This document shows positions 6,939 to 16,135 of a DNA stretch of 64,000 nt, in pieces. Positions within the stretch are counted from its first letter, which is position 1. Each line of letters begins with the position of its first letter. Origin of the DNA: SZUA-547 sp963669315. Its GTDB lineage: Bacteria > Pseudomonadota > Alphaproteobacteria > Rhodobacterales > Rhodobacteraceae. The notes beneath the pieces were generated by a model that saw only the letters and a list, made by a program, of their open reading frames with translations, was not told where the DNA came from and searched no databases. The stretch spans positions 1,426,001 to 1,490,000 of the forward strand of contig OY770021.1 in NCBI GenBank assembly GCA_963669315.1. Direction: 5' to 3'. Made by a program: the position numbers and the translations under genes.

Positions 6939-9809
6939 ATGACCGACGATCGCCTCTCCTTCGATGAGCTCGCGGATCAGGACGCGTTCCAGCGCCGCCA
7001 TATCGGCCCATCGGCGCCGAACATGGCCGAGATGCTGGCGGTGGTCGGCGCGAAGGATATGGAGACGCTGATCGCGGAGACGGTTCCCGGCGCGATCCGC
7101 TCCGCCGCGCCGCTTGAGACGGGCGCTCCGATGACCGAAGAGCAGGCGCTAGCGCATCTTCGCTCGGTCGCATCCGAGAACAAGGTCATGACCTCGCTGA
7201 TCGGACAGGGCTATTACGGCACGCATCTGCCGCCCGTAATACAGCGGAACCTTCTGGAGAACCCCGCCTGGTACACCGCCTACACGCCCTATCAGCCGGA
7301 GATCAGTCAAGGTCGGCTGGAAGCGCTGCTGAACTTCCAGACGATGATCTGCGACCTGACGGGCTTGGAGATCGCCAACGCGTCCCTCTTGGACGAGGCG
7401 ACGGCCGCGGCGGAAGCGATGGCGATGGCCGAGCGCGTGTCCAAATCCAAAGCAAACGCGTTCTTCGTGGACCGGGACGCCCACCCGCAATCCATTGCGG
7501 TGATCCGAACCCGCGCCGAGCCGCTGGGCTGGGAGGTGATCGTCGGCGATCCGATGACCGATCTGAACCCCTCCGCCGTGTTCGGGGCGCTGTTCCAGTA
7601 TCCGGGGTCGTCGGGTGCGATCCGGGACTACTCGGCCCAGATTGCCGCCTTGCATGATTCGAAAGCGCTTGCGGTGATGGCGGCGGATCTTCTGGCGCTG
7701 ACTTTGCTGACGCCGCCGGGCGAGATGGGCGCGGATATCGCCATCGGTTCAGCCCAGCGCTTCGGCGTGCCAATGGGATATGGCGGCCCGCACGCGGCCT
7801 ATATGGCGACGCAGGAAAAGCACAAGCGCGCCCTGCCCGGCCGCCTCGTCGGCGTGTCGGTGGACGCGGCAGGACGCCCGGCCTACCGCCTCGCGCTCCA
7901 GACCCGCGAGCAACATATCCGGCGGGAGAAGGCGACCTCGAACATCTGCACCGCACAGGTTCTGCTCGCGGTAATCGCCTCCATGTACGCCGTCTGGCAC
8001 GGGCCGGATCGGCTGACCCGCATCGCGCAGCGGGTTCGCCGCCTGACAGCCACGCTGGCCGAGGGGCTGAAAGGCGCCGGGCTGACCATTGCGCCTGAGG
8101 CCGTTTTCGACACTCTGACCATTGAGACCGGAGAGCAAACGGAGGCGGTGCATCGCCGGGCGCTGGGCTATGGGATCAACCTGCGCCGCATCGACGGCGA
8201 TTCGGTTGGCGTCAGTCTCGATGAGACCTCTACGCCGGAGCTGATCGACAAGCTGTTCCATGTGTTCGGCGCGGATGCATCCTTTGTAGATTTCGAACCT
8301 GAAATTGACGACACCTATTCGGGAACTCTGGCGCGAACCTCCGGCTTCCTAACCCACCCTGTATTCCATCTGTACCGGTCAGAGACGGAGATGATGCGCT
8401 ATTTGCGCAGGCTGTCGGACAAGGATCTGGCGCTGGACCGGGCGATGATCCCGCTCGGTTCCTGCACCATGAAGCTGAACGCGGCCGCCGAAATGATCCC
8501 GATCTCCTGGCCGGAATTCGGCGCGCTGCATCCCTTTGCACCCGCCGATCAGGCGCAGGGCTACGCCCAGATGTTGGAGGATCTGTCGCGCCAGCTTTGT
8601 GAGATCACCGGCTATGACGAGATCTCGATGCAACCCAATTCGGGCGCCCAGGGCGAGTACGCGGGCCTGCTGGCGATCCGTGGGTATCATCTGAGCCGAG
8701 GCGACGCGGGGCGCAATGTCTGCCTGATCCCCTCCTCCGCCCATGGCACCAACCCGGCCTCGGCGCAAATGGCCGGGATGAAGGTCGTGGTCGTCGCCTG
8801 CGATGCGGAGGGCAATGTCGATGTCGCAGATCTGACGGCGAAGGCGGAGAAACACTCTGAGGCGCTGGCCGCCTGCATGATCACCTATCCCTCCACCCAT
8901 GGCGTGTTCGAGGAAGCGGTTCGGGAGGTTTGCGACATCGTGCACCGGCATGGCGGGCAGGTGTATCTGGACGGCGCGAATCTGAATGCGCAGGTCGGTT
9001 TGGCGGCGCCGGGCGCATACGGCGCTGATGTCAGCCACCTGAATCTGCACAAGACATTCTGCATCCCCCATGGCGGCGGCGGGCCTGGGATGGGGCCGAT
9101 CGGCGTGCGCGCGCATCTGGCGCCGTTCCTGCCCGGCCATCCGGTGACCGATCCAGACGCTCCGGTGGGGCCGGTCTCCGCCGCGCCCTACGGCTCGGCC
9201 TCGATCCTGCCGATCAGCTGGGCCTATTGCCTGATGATGGGGGCCGATGGGCTGACGCGCGCGACCGGGGCGGCGATCCTGAACGCCAACTACATCGCCG
9301 CGAGGCTGGAGGGCGCCTATGACGTGCTCTATCGCGGGCCGAAGGGCCGGGTTGCGCATGAATGCATCCTCGACACGCGCCCCTTCAAGGAAGCGGGCGT
9401 CAGCGTCGATGACATCGCCAAGCGGCTGATCGATTACAGCTTCCATGCGCCCACAATGAGTTTTCCTGTGGCGGGCACGTTGATGGTGGAGCCGACCGAG
9501 TCCGAAAGCCGGGCGGAGATCGACCGGTTTTGCGACGCGATGCTGGCGATCCGCGAGGAGACCGCCAAGGTCGAGGCCGGGGAATGGTCGCCGACCGACA
9601 ACCCGCTGGCCGGCGCGCCGCACACGGCCGAAGATCTGGCCGGGCCGTGGGAGCGCGCCTATTCACGAGAGGTCGCGGCCTTCCCGGTCAAGGGGCTCAG
9701 GCGGGACAAGTACTGGGCGCCCGTGGGCCGTGTCGACAACGTCTTCGGCGACCGGAATCTGATCTGCGCCTGCCCGCCGATGGAGAGCTACGCCGAGGCG
9801 GCGGAGTAG
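6939..9809 (+). CDS. gcvP: Glycine dehydrogenase (decarboxylating), single-chain P protein
   Basis: A 956-residue PLP enzyme that decarboxylates glycine and loads the aminomethyl group onto lipoyl GcvH. It is the fused, single-polypeptide form rather than the split GcvPA/GcvPB form. The N-terminal half begins FQRRHIGPSAPNMAEML and the C-terminal half holds the PLP site SHLNLHKTFCIPHGGGGPG with the lysine near residue 705. The C-terminal end DNVFGDRNLICACPP is intact, so the gene is full length. A start at ATG 6939 fits the family. It closes the gcvTHP operon and faces a pirin gene 18 bases away on the other strand; no clear hairpin terminator lies in that gap. Confidence 0.97.
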   Translation: MTDDRLSFDELADQDAFQRRHIGPSAPNMAEMLAVVGAKDMETLIAETVPGAIRSAAPLETGAPMTEEQALAHLRSVASENKVMTSLIGQGYYGTHLPPVIQRNLLENPAWYTAYTPYQPEISQGRLEALLNFQTMICDLTGLEIANASLLDEATAAAEAMAMAERVSKSKANAFFVDRDAHPQSIAVIRTRAEPLGWEVIVGDPMTDLNPSAVFGALFQYPGSSGAIRDYSAQIAALHDSKALAVMAADLLALTLLTPPGEMGADIAIGSAQRFGVPMGYGGPHAAYMATQEKHKRALPGRLVGVSVDAAGRPAYRLALQTREQHIRREKATSNICTAQVLLAVIASMYAVWHGPDRLTRIAQRVRRLTATLAEGLKGAGLTIAPEAVFDTLTIETGEQTEAVHRRALGYGINLRRIDGDSVGVSLDETSTPELIDKLFHVFGADASFVDFEPEIDDTYSGTLARTSGFLTHPVFHLYRSETEMMRYLRRLSDKDLALDRAMIPLGSCTMKLNAAAEMIPISWPEFGALHPFAPADQAQGYAQMLEDLSRQLCEITGYDEISMQPNSGAQGEYAGLLAIRGYHLSRGDAGRNVCLIPSSAHGTNPASAQMAGMKVVVVACDAEGNVDVADLTAKAEKHSEALAACMITYPSTHGVFEEAVREVCDIVHRHGGQVYLDGANLNAQVGLAAPGAYGADVSHLNLHKTFCIPHGGGGPGMGPIGVRAHLAPFLPGHPVTDPDAPVGPVSAAPYGSASILPISWAYCLMMGADGLTRATGAAILNANYIAARLEGAYDVLYRGPKGRVAHECILDTRPFKEAGVSVDDIAKRLIDYSFHAPTMSFPVAGTLMVEPTESESRAEIDRFCDAMLAIREETAKVEAGEWSPTDNPLAGAPHTAEDLAGPWERAYSREVAAFPVKGLRRDKYWAPVGRVDNVFGDRNLICACPPMESYAEAAE

Positions 9810-9827
9810 GCCCCGCCGCCCCTTCCG

Positions 9828-10733
9828 TCAGTCTTTGATAAACGTCCCCGTCTGAAGCTCACGCACCGCCTGCTCCAGTTCTCGCTGAGTGTTCATCACG
9901 ATGGGGCCGTACCACGCGACGGGCTCCTTGATCGGCTTGCCTGAGACAAGCAGGAAGCGCACCCCCTCCTCGCCCGCCTGCACCGTCACCTCGTCGCCCC
10001 GGTCGAAGAGGACCAGAGAGCGGTTGCCGGTTGTCTCACGCAGGTGCACCTCGCGCCCGTCGATCTCCTTTTCGGTCAGCACGCCGAAGGGCTCGGAGCT
10101 GGCCGCGAAAGAGCCGGAGCCTGCAAAGATATAGGCGAAGGCGTGGCGCTCGACCTCCACCTTGAAGGTTTTTTTCACGCCCGGCGGCACAGAGATGTCC
10201 AGATAGCGCGGATCCGCGGCGATCCCGTCGACCGGTCCGGCCTTGCCCCAGAAATCACCGACCACGACGCGCACCGCCGTACCGTCGTCATCGACGACCA
10301 CCGGGATCTCGCTGGCGGGCACATCCTGATAGTTCGGGTCGGTCATCTTCAGGCTGGAGGGAAGGTTGGCCCACAGTTGAAACCCGTGCATCCGGCCCGC
10401 CTCGTCGCCCTTGGGCATTTCCTGATGCATGATGCCGCGCCCGGCGGTCATCCACTGCACGTCGCCCGCGCCCAGCGTGCCGGTGTTGCCCAGGCTGTCG
10501 CCATGCTCCACCTCGCCCGCGAGCACATAGGTGATGGTCTCGATGCCCCGGTGCGGATGCCACGGGAATCCCGCCAGATAGTCCTCAGGACGCTCGTTGC
10601 GGAAATCGTCGAACAGCAGGAACGGGTCGAACGCCTCGGTCTCTCCGAACCCGAAGGCGCGGTGCAGATGCACGCCGGCGCCTTCCATGGTCGGTTTGGC
10701 GGCTTCGATGCTTTTCACGGGCCGGATGGACAT
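9828..10733 (-). CDS. Pirin family protein
   Basis: A 301-residue bicupin. The N-terminal cupin has the pirin metal-binding signature HPHRGIETITYVL, followed by GDVQWMTAGRGIMHQEMP, which supplies the conserved His and Glu ligands. The C-terminal cupin ends with a segment often seen in this family (VAWYGPIVMNTQRELEQA). Pirins are iron-binding proteins; some act as quercetin dioxygenases, others as regulators, and sequence alone does not say which. I chose ATG 10733 because a strong Shine-Dalgarno AAGGAGA lies just upstream; a longer open frame starts at 10826 without one. Confidence 0.9.
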   Translation of the reverse strand: MSIRPVKSIEAAKPTMEGAGVHLHRAFGFGETEAFDPFLLFDDFRNERPEDYLAGFPWHPHRGIETITYVLAGEVEHGDSLGNTGTLGAGDVQWMTAGRGIMHQEMPKGDEAGRMHGFQLWANLPSSLKMTDPNYQDVPASEIPVVVDDDGTAVRVVVGDFWGKAGPVDGIAADPRYLDISVPPGVKKTFKVEVERHAFAYIFAGSGSFAASSEPFGVLTEKEIDGREVHLRETTGNRSLVLFDRGDEVTVQAGEEGVRFLLVSGKPIKEPVAWYGPIVMNTQRELEQAVRELQTGTFIKD

Positions 10734-10834
10734 GGGAATCTCCTTTCGGTTTCCCACAATATAGAGCGCCGCGCGACCTGAACCGACCTCCCGCGAAGGG
10801 ACATATTGTTCGGCCTCCGGCGACAATCAGGCGG

Positions 10835-11242
10835 CTATTTCGTTTGCGCCTTGGGGCAGGGCTGACCGGGATATATCACCCCAAGATTGCCAACGGTCAT
10901 GATTTCAAGAATCTCCTCGACCGTTGCGCCGCGGTCCTCATGGTGGGTGTAGTAGTCGCCCTCGACGCCAACTTTGCGAAGCCGGTCGAAATCAAGCTCC
11001 CAAAAGGGTTCTGAGCGATCGGGCATGAAAAACGCGCCTTTGGTCTCGGTCGCCGTGGGGATGGGGCGCCGATATTCAGGCACGCCGGGCAGGTGGCATT
11101 CCTGAACTTTCAGCATGAACGCGTCTCTGATGAGCGGCGCAGGAATCTGCGAAAGATCGGCAAAGGGCTTCGGCGATTGCTCGGCGACCGAAGGCGCGGA
11201 AAGCACAAGCAGCGCCGTCAACGCCGCCCTGAATTGACTCAC
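10835..11242 (-). CDS. Small secreted protein of unknown function
   Basis: A 135-residue protein with a clear signal peptide (VSQFRAALTALLVLSAPSVAEQ, cleavage near AEQ). The mature part has two cysteines (ECHLPG and GQPCPK) that could form a disulphide, and the segment GDYYTHHEDRGATVEEILE. I do not recognise the family. The GTG at 11242 was chosen as start because AGGAG lies 9 bases upstream and the signal peptide then begins at once; the frame runs on to 11284 without a better site. It is a single gene upstream of pirin on the same strand, possibly cotranscribed. Confidence 0.6.
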   Translation of the reverse strand: MSQFRAALTALLVLSAPSVAEQSPKPFADLSQIPAPLIRDAFMLKVQECHLPGVPEYRRPIPTATETKGAFFMPDRSEPFWELDFDRLRKVGVEGDYYTHHEDRGATVEEILEIMTVGNLGVIYPGQPCPKAQTK

Positions 11243-11317
11243 TTGCGAATCTCCTGACGCAAATCCGCCCCCGAGGATGAGCATGCGCGCGCCGCACGCC
11301 CATTACAACGCGCTGCG

Positions 11318-11923
11318 TCAATGTCTCGCTGCATCAATGGCGGCCTGCAGTCCGGCCGCCGGACTGGTCAGAACGGGGCGACGGGTCAACCGCGCGGCCG
11401 GCGCCATCGAAGCCTGCGCCAGCGCCACCACATCACCCATGGCCAGATCGGCCGCGCCGGCGATCATGTTCAGATACCCCTCTCTGTCGCCGGAAAGGAA
11501 GGTTTCCCACGCGCAATCCACCAGAATTATTCGAACATCTACTCCGATCTTCGACGCCGCAGTCCTGAACAGTTTTCTGGTCGGAGCAAGCGTCGAGGGC
11601 GCGGCGCAGATCACCGCCACCTCGCTCCCGCCGACGCAGGCCTGTCGTGCGAGAGCCGCGTCGACGCGCTGGACCGGAACACGCGCCTCCACCCCCTCCG
11701 CCGCCGGGCCAAGGGTGGAGCATGTCAGTAGAACGGCGTCGGACCCTTTCGCCAAACTCCTTAAAACCCCTTGCGTTCGCGCCACCACGCCCAGCGACAA
11801 GCCGTCCGTTGCGGCCTGCAAAAAGTCGGGCCGCACATTGTGGCGCAGCGTGACTCCGTTTGGGCAGGCCTCATCGAACACATCGATATTGCTGTCGGCC
11901 GTGTGCAGGCAAGAGATGATCAT
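11318..11923 (-). CDS. Asp/Glu/hydantoin racemase superfamily protein
   Basis: A 201-residue protein of the two-cysteine cofactor-independent racemase fold. The first half-site is clear (AVLLTCSTLGPAAEGVE, C68) and the second half-site is VLTSPAAGLQAA, in which the place usually held by the second catalytic cysteine is Ser187. That change is known from decarboxylase-like and uncharacterised members, so classic racemase activity is doubtful. It starts at ATG 11923, overlapping the stop of the upstream GNAT gene by four bases, so the two form a coupled pair. Function inferred only at superfamily level. Confidence 0.65.
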   Translation of the reverse strand: MIISCLHTADSNIDVFDEACPNGVTLRHNVRPDFLQAATDGLSLGVVARTQGVLRSLAKGSDAVLLTCSTLGPAAEGVEARVPVQRVDAALARQACVGGSEVAVICAAPSTLAPTRKLFRTAASKIGVDVRIILVDCAWETFLSGDREGYLNMIAGAADLAMGDVVALAQASMAPAARLTRRPVLTSPAAGLQAAIDAARH

Positions 11924-12471
11924 GAAGCAAACTCCCTCGGCCGGATACGATACAGTAGATTCCGGCGCAGCGCATGGCCCTTCGACACGCGCGGGTGGTC
12001 GAAATCGAACTCGAAATCGTGGCGCATACCTAGCCGCTCCATGACGGCACGAGAGCGTGCGTTGGCGGGGGTGGTGAAGGCGACGATCTCCTTCAGGCCG
12101 AGCGGCCCGAAGGCGTGGGCGAGGACCGCGCGGGCGCCTTCGGTCGCATAACCCTTGCCCCACTGGGCGCGAGACAGGCGCCAGGCGATCTCCACACAGG
12201 GCATGAAAGGCGCGTCGAAAGTAGGGCGATTGAGGCCAATGATTCCGATAAACGCCTCGCCGCCGTTCTCTTCCACCGCCCAGAAGCCGAACCCTTGAGA
12301 GGCGTGGCGGGCGACGATCAGCCGAGCGAATGCGTCGCTTTCCTCCGTTGAGAGGGGCGCGGGGAAGAAGCGCATGACTTCGGGATCGGCGTTGATCGCG
12401 GCGAAGGGGGCGAGATCGCTCTCGCGCCATGGGCGCAGGATCAAGCGGGGGGTTGGGTCAGGGGCGGCCAT
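11920..12471 (-). CDS. GNAT acetyltransferase, RimJ/RimL type
   Basis: A 183-residue GNAT-fold acetyltransferase. The RimJ-type start is seen (TPRLILRPWRESDLAPFAAIN), then EIAWRLSRAQWGKGYATEGARA, the acetyl-CoA-binding segment, and IVAFTTPANARSRAVMERLGM. Enzymes of this kind acetylate protein N-termini or small amines; the substrate cannot be read from the sequence. ATG 12471 is used as the start; a GTG directly before it (12474) is possible. The stop overlaps the racemase-like gene downstream by four bases (ATGA), so the two are translated together. Confidence 0.85.
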   Translation of the reverse strand: MAAPDPTPRLILRPWRESDLAPFAAINADPEVMRFFPAPLSTEESDAFARLIVARHASQGFGFWAVEENGGEAFIGIIGLNRPTFDAPFMPCVEIAWRLSRAQWGKGYATEGARAVLAHAFGPLGLKEIVAFTTPANARSRAVMERLGMRHDFEFDFDHPRVSKGHALRRNLLYRIRPREFAS

Positions 12472-12580
12472 CACTCAGAGCTTAACATCGCGCCCGGCCC
12501 TAGGGTGGGCGTTTCGCGCCCGCCCCCGATCTAAAGTTGTAGGGGCGGGCCGGGCGCGACCGGGCCTGACGCCCCGGCAG

Positions 12581-12606
12581 AAAAAAACGCGAGTGGCGCT
12601 CCGTTA
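12581..12606 (-). terminator. Intrinsic terminator of rimO
   Basis: On the minus strand the end of rimO runs into ACGGAG-CGCCA-CTCGCGT, which folds into a short stem with one bulged G, followed at once by seven T residues. The hairpin overlaps the rimO stop codon. It fits a compact Rho-independent terminator. Confidence 0.5.
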
Positions 12607-13995
12607 AACCACCCGCCCCCACAGGTCATACTCGCTGGCCTCGTCCACCTCGACCTCGACCAGATCACCGGGCGTCAGATCCTCGAAACCTTCATCGATG
12701 AAGAGGTTCCCGTCGATCTCCGGCGCGTCGGCTTTGGTGCGGCAGACCGCGCCCTCCCCGTCCACCTGATCGACGATCACCTGCTGGCGTGTACCGATTT
12801 TAGCCGCGAGTTTCTCGGTGGAGATGCGCTGGCTGACGGCCATGAAACGCTCCCACCGCTCCTGCTTGACCTCCTCCGGCACATGGTCCGGCAGGTCGTT
12901 TGAGCGGGCGCCGGCCACATTCTCGTATTGGAAGCAGCCGACCCGGTCGAGCCGCGCCTCCTCCAGCCAATCCAGAAGATACTGGAACTCCTCCTCGGTC
13001 TCGCCCGGATAGCCGACGATGAAAGTGGAGCGGATGGCGATCTCCGGGCAAATCTCCCGCCATTTGGCGATCCGCTCCAGCGTTTTCGCCTCATTCGCCG
13101 GGCGGGCCATGCGCTTGAGGACGGAAGGGGCCGCGTGCTGAAACGGGATGTCGAGATAGGGCAGGATCTTGCCCTCGGCCATCAGCGGGATCACGTCGTC
13201 CACATGCGGATAGGGATAGACGTAGTGCAGCCGCACCCAGACCTCCAGCTCGCCCAGCGCCTCGGCCAAAGTGGTGAAATGCGCCTTCACCTCGCGCCCG
13301 CGCCACTCGGATGGGGCGTATTTCAGGTCCAATCCATAGGCGGAGGTGTCCTGGCTGATGACCAGCAACTCCTTCACGCCGGCCTCGGCCAGCTGCTCCG
13401 CCTCTCGCAGCACCGCGCGGGCGGGGCGAGAGACCAGATCGCCGCGCATCGCCGGGATGATGCAGAACTTGCAGCGGTGATTGCAGCCCTCCGAGATCTT
13501 TAGATAGGCGAAATGGCGCGGGGTCAGGCTGACCCGGCCCTTGGGCTGAGGCAGCAGATCGACGAACGGATCGGGCGCGGGCGGCACGGCGTCATGCACC
13601 GCATCCAGCACTTGCTCATATTGATGCGGGCCGGTGACGGCGAGCACCGAGGGGTGTGCGCCGCGGATATACTGCTCCTCCGCCCCCAGGCAGCCTGTGA
13701 CGATGACTTTGCCGTTTTCATTCAACGCCTCGCCGATGGCCTCAAGGCTCTCCGCCTTGGCGCTGTCCAGAAAACCGCAGGTGTTCACGATCACCGCCTC
13801 AGCGCCCGAATAGTCCGGGCTGATGGCGTAGCCCTCGGCGCGCAGACGGGTCAGGATGCGCTCGCTGTCGACCAGCGCCTTTGGACAGCCCAGGCTGACC
13901 ATGCCGATGGTCGGTTGGCCGTCTCGCGCAGCCCCCTCGCCAATGGAGATATGGGGCGCCAGATCGGGGCGCAGGTCAGGCGGATTGGCGCTCAA
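12604..13995 (-). CDS. rimO: Ribosomal protein S12 methylthiotransferase RimO
   Basis: A 463-residue radical-SAM methylthiotransferase that adds a methylthio group to the conserved Asp of ribosomal protein S12. The N-terminal UPF0004 domain starts GMVSLGCPKALVDSE with further cluster cysteines in VNTCGF and VTGCLG; the radical-SAM triad is EGCNHRCKFCIIP; the C-terminal TRAM domain ends the protein. I placed the start at TTG 13995 because the protein then reads SANPPDLRPDLAPH, as in related bacteria, and GGGAGA lies 7 bases upstream. The frame is open to another TTG at 14058 with no good ribosome site; no ATG is available. Confidence 0.95.
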   Translation of the reverse strand: MSANPPDLRPDLAPHISIGEGAARDGQPTIGMVSLGCPKALVDSERILTRLRAEGYAISPDYSGAEAVIVNTCGFLDSAKAESLEAIGEALNENGKVIVTGCLGAEEQYIRGAHPSVLAVTGPHQYEQVLDAVHDAVPPAPDPFVDLLPQPKGRVSLTPRHFAYLKISEGCNHRCKFCIIPAMRGDLVSRPARAVLREAEQLAEAGVKELLVISQDTSAYGLDLKYAPSEWRGREVKAHFTTLAEALGELEVWVRLHYVYPYPHVDDVIPLMAEGKILPYLDIPFQHAAPSVLKRMARPANEAKTLERIAKWREICPEIAIRSTFIVGYPGETEEEFQYLLDWLEEARLDRVGCFQYENVAGARSNDLPDHVPEEVKQERWERFMAVSQRISTEKLAAKIGTRQQVIVDQVDGEGAVCRTKADAPEIDGNLFIDEGFEDLTPGDLVEVEVDEASEYDLWGRVV

Positions 13996-14079
13996 AGCGG
14001 CTCTCCCAGTGTCGGTTGGATCGTCAGGCGGCGCCCAACCTAGCCGTTCAAGCCTCAAACCGCATCCGCAAACATGCCG

Positions 14080-16047
14080 TCAGCTTGGGGAGGTCCGCAG
14101 ACGGGCCAATGCGCGCGCGCGAACCTGCGTCGCAATTCGGCCGACCCCGTGGGTGGTCTTGTCCCAATAGGTCGGCGCGACCACCAGCTCAACCAGCGCC
14201 TTGACCGCGGCCGCCGCGCCCATCGGCCAGTAAAGCGGCAACGTCGCGACCCAGGGCGCCAGCGCCATCGCGCGCCGCCGTTTGAGCGCCAGCAAAGCAG
14301 CCGCCAGTACGGTGGCCTGCTCCGTCACGGTCAACGCCATCAGAGCAGCGGCGGCCGGGCCGACGACACGTTGCATCCAAATCTCGCCAGTCGTCATCCA
14401 GTAAATCGTCGTCGCCCAGAACAGGGGCTGCAACAGGAACATCACCGGCGGGGCCAGCAGGATGATCTGCGCGAGGACAGCGCGGGAAAAGCCAAGGCGC
14501 CGCACCATCTCAAACGGCGCGCGGGTCTGGCTGATCCAGGTCTGCATGAAGCCTTTCAGCCAACGGGACCGCTGCCGGATCCACGGCCCGGGGCTGGCCG
14601 ACGCCTCCTCCCATGTCGTGGAATCGATCACCCCGCTTCGATACCCTGCACGCGCCAACCGCATGCCCAGATCGGCGTCCTCGGTGACGTTATGGGCGTC
14701 CCAACCGCCGACATGATCCAGCGCCGCCCGGCGGATGAACATCGATGTGCCGCCCAGCGGTATCGGCGCGCCAAGATCGGCGAGGCCCTTCAGAAGCACC
14801 ACGAACCACATGTGGTACTCAATAGAAAAGCACCGCGCGATCCAGCTTTCGCGCGCATTGTAATAGGCGAGGCGCGCCTGCACGCAGGCCAATTTCGACG
14901 GTGCGCCGGCGAAGGCGCGGGCGACCTTGCGCAGCTGATCGCGCTCCGGCCGGTCCTCTGCGTCGTAAACCCCGATGATGTCGCCCTGCGCGAAACGAAG
15001 CGCCAGATTCAGCGCGCGTGGCTTGGTTCGCGGACGCCCCTGCGGAGCGCAGATGATCCGCGCCCAACCCGGCAGAGACAGCATATTAAGGGCGCTCATG
15101 GTCTCTTGGTCATCCGCCTCAAGCGCGAAGATCACCTCAAGCCGTTCGGGCGGGTAGTCGAGCCGCATCAACGCCTCGATCAGCGACGGCATGGTCGCCG
15201 ATTCCCGATAAAGCGCGATGATTATACTGATTTTCGGAAGCCGCTCGGACGCAGGCGCGGACGCCGCGATCTGGTCCTCATGAGGGCGCGACGCCGCCAA
15301 CGCGCCGAAAAGCCCGATCAGGCGCAGCAGGGCCGACGCCCCCGCCAAGGCGACGACCAGCATGGCTATAGCGCTCAACGCCGCGTCAGACGCAACAATC
15401 GCCGCCAAACCGGCGCCGAGCAAACCGGCCCACACTCCGATCGATTGCCAGGTGGCCAGCCCGCCGCGTGCGCTGAGCCGCAATGGCGCGTGCTCGGCGG
15501 CGTCCCAAGCGAATTTATGGGCGAATCGGCGCAGCAACGCGTCCTCGAACCTCTGACGCGGCGCATAGACCCTCAGCGCGCCGGGAGAGGCGCCCAGCAG
15601 CGCCAAAGCGTAGTGGGCCGACATCGGATCGGCGGTCAGCCAGGTCGTGTGCCCATCATTGCGCCGCCACGGCGCGATCCCCAGCACCAGATACCGGTCG
15701 AGATCGAGAGGGTCGCCCACATTTCCGGCGATCGGCTGCGCATCGATATCGACCTGCGGCAACCGGGCCTGCTCCGCCAGCGCGGTGTCGACCACGTTTC
15801 GCGTGACAAATCCGCCCGAGGCGAGCACGTCGCCCAGCCGCGCGCCGGTTCTTCGATGGCGCCTGAGCGCCCGTGCTAGGGTCGTCCGGCTGATCGCGCC
15901 ACGGGACAACAGCAACCGCCCCAGCCGGGGCGCACGCGGCGGCGGCGGTAGTTGCGTCACCGCCGCCGAGCGGATCTCTGATTGTAACGCCCACTCCATC
16001 GTAGCTCGATTCGCGCGAGCGGCCTCAGCGATATGGCGAAACTGCAT
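14080..16047 (-). CDS. Family 2 glycosyltransferase with N-terminal MshEN-like domain
   Basis: A 655-residue membrane glycosyltransferase. Residues about 40-175 resemble the N-terminal domain of type II secretion/pilus ATPases (LGRLLLSRGAISRTTLARAL, then LGDVLASGGFVTRNVVDTAL), as also found in phage N4 receptor protein NfrB. Two helices follow (about 200-250), then a GT2 domain with ISIIIALYRES, the nucleotide-sugar DxD site in GVYDAEDRPE, TEDADLGMRLARAG, and the processive QRSRWLKG motif. Further membrane helices end the protein. The set predicts synthesis and export of a polysaccharide from the inner membrane; the sugar is unknown. GGGAGG lies just before ATG 16047. It stands alone between rimO and carA. 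Confidence 0.8.
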   Translation of the reverse strand: MQFRHIAEAARANRATMEWALQSEIRSAAVTQLPPPPRAPRLGRLLLSRGAISRTTLARALRRHRRTGARLGDVLASGGFVTRNVVDTALAEQARLPQVDIDAQPIAGNVGDPLDLDRYLVLGIAPWRRNDGHTTWLTADPMSAHYALALLGASPGALRVYAPRQRFEDALLRRFAHKFAWDAAEHAPLRLSARGGLATWQSIGVWAGLLGAGLAAIVASDAALSAIAMLVVALAGASALLRLIGLFGALAASRPHEDQIAASAPASERLPKISIIIALYRESATMPSLIEALMRLDYPPERLEVIFALEADDQETMSALNMLSLPGWARIICAPQGRPRTKPRALNLALRFAQGDIIGVYDAEDRPERDQLRKVARAFAGAPSKLACVQARLAYYNARESWIARCFSIEYHMWFVVLLKGLADLGAPIPLGGTSMFIRRAALDHVGGWDAHNVTEDADLGMRLARAGYRSGVIDSTTWEEASASPGPWIRQRSRWLKGFMQTWISQTRAPFEMVRRLGFSRAVLAQIILLAPPVMFLLQPLFWATTIYWMTTGEIWMQRVVGPAAAALMALTVTEQATVLAAALLALKRRRAMALAPWVATLPLYWPMGAAAAVKALVELVVAPTYWDKTTHGVGRIATQVRARALARLRTSPS

Positions 16048-16135
16048 ACCGCCTCCCGATTCCAGATCAACCCATGCGGGTGTTTTAGATCATGGGAGGA
16101 CGCAATGGGTTAATCGAGCGCGCAGAGTTCGACGC

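Noticed and set aside
8379..9623. A 414-codon minus-strand frame opposite gcvP
   Set aside because: Antisense shadow of a fully conserved gene; Arg/His-rich with no recognisable domain.
14074..15879. A 601-codon open frame on the plus strand, opposite the GT2 glycosyltransferase gene
   Set aside because: Its product is Arg/Gln-rich without any motif, while the opposite strand has all GT2 motifs. It is a GC-rich antisense shadow.
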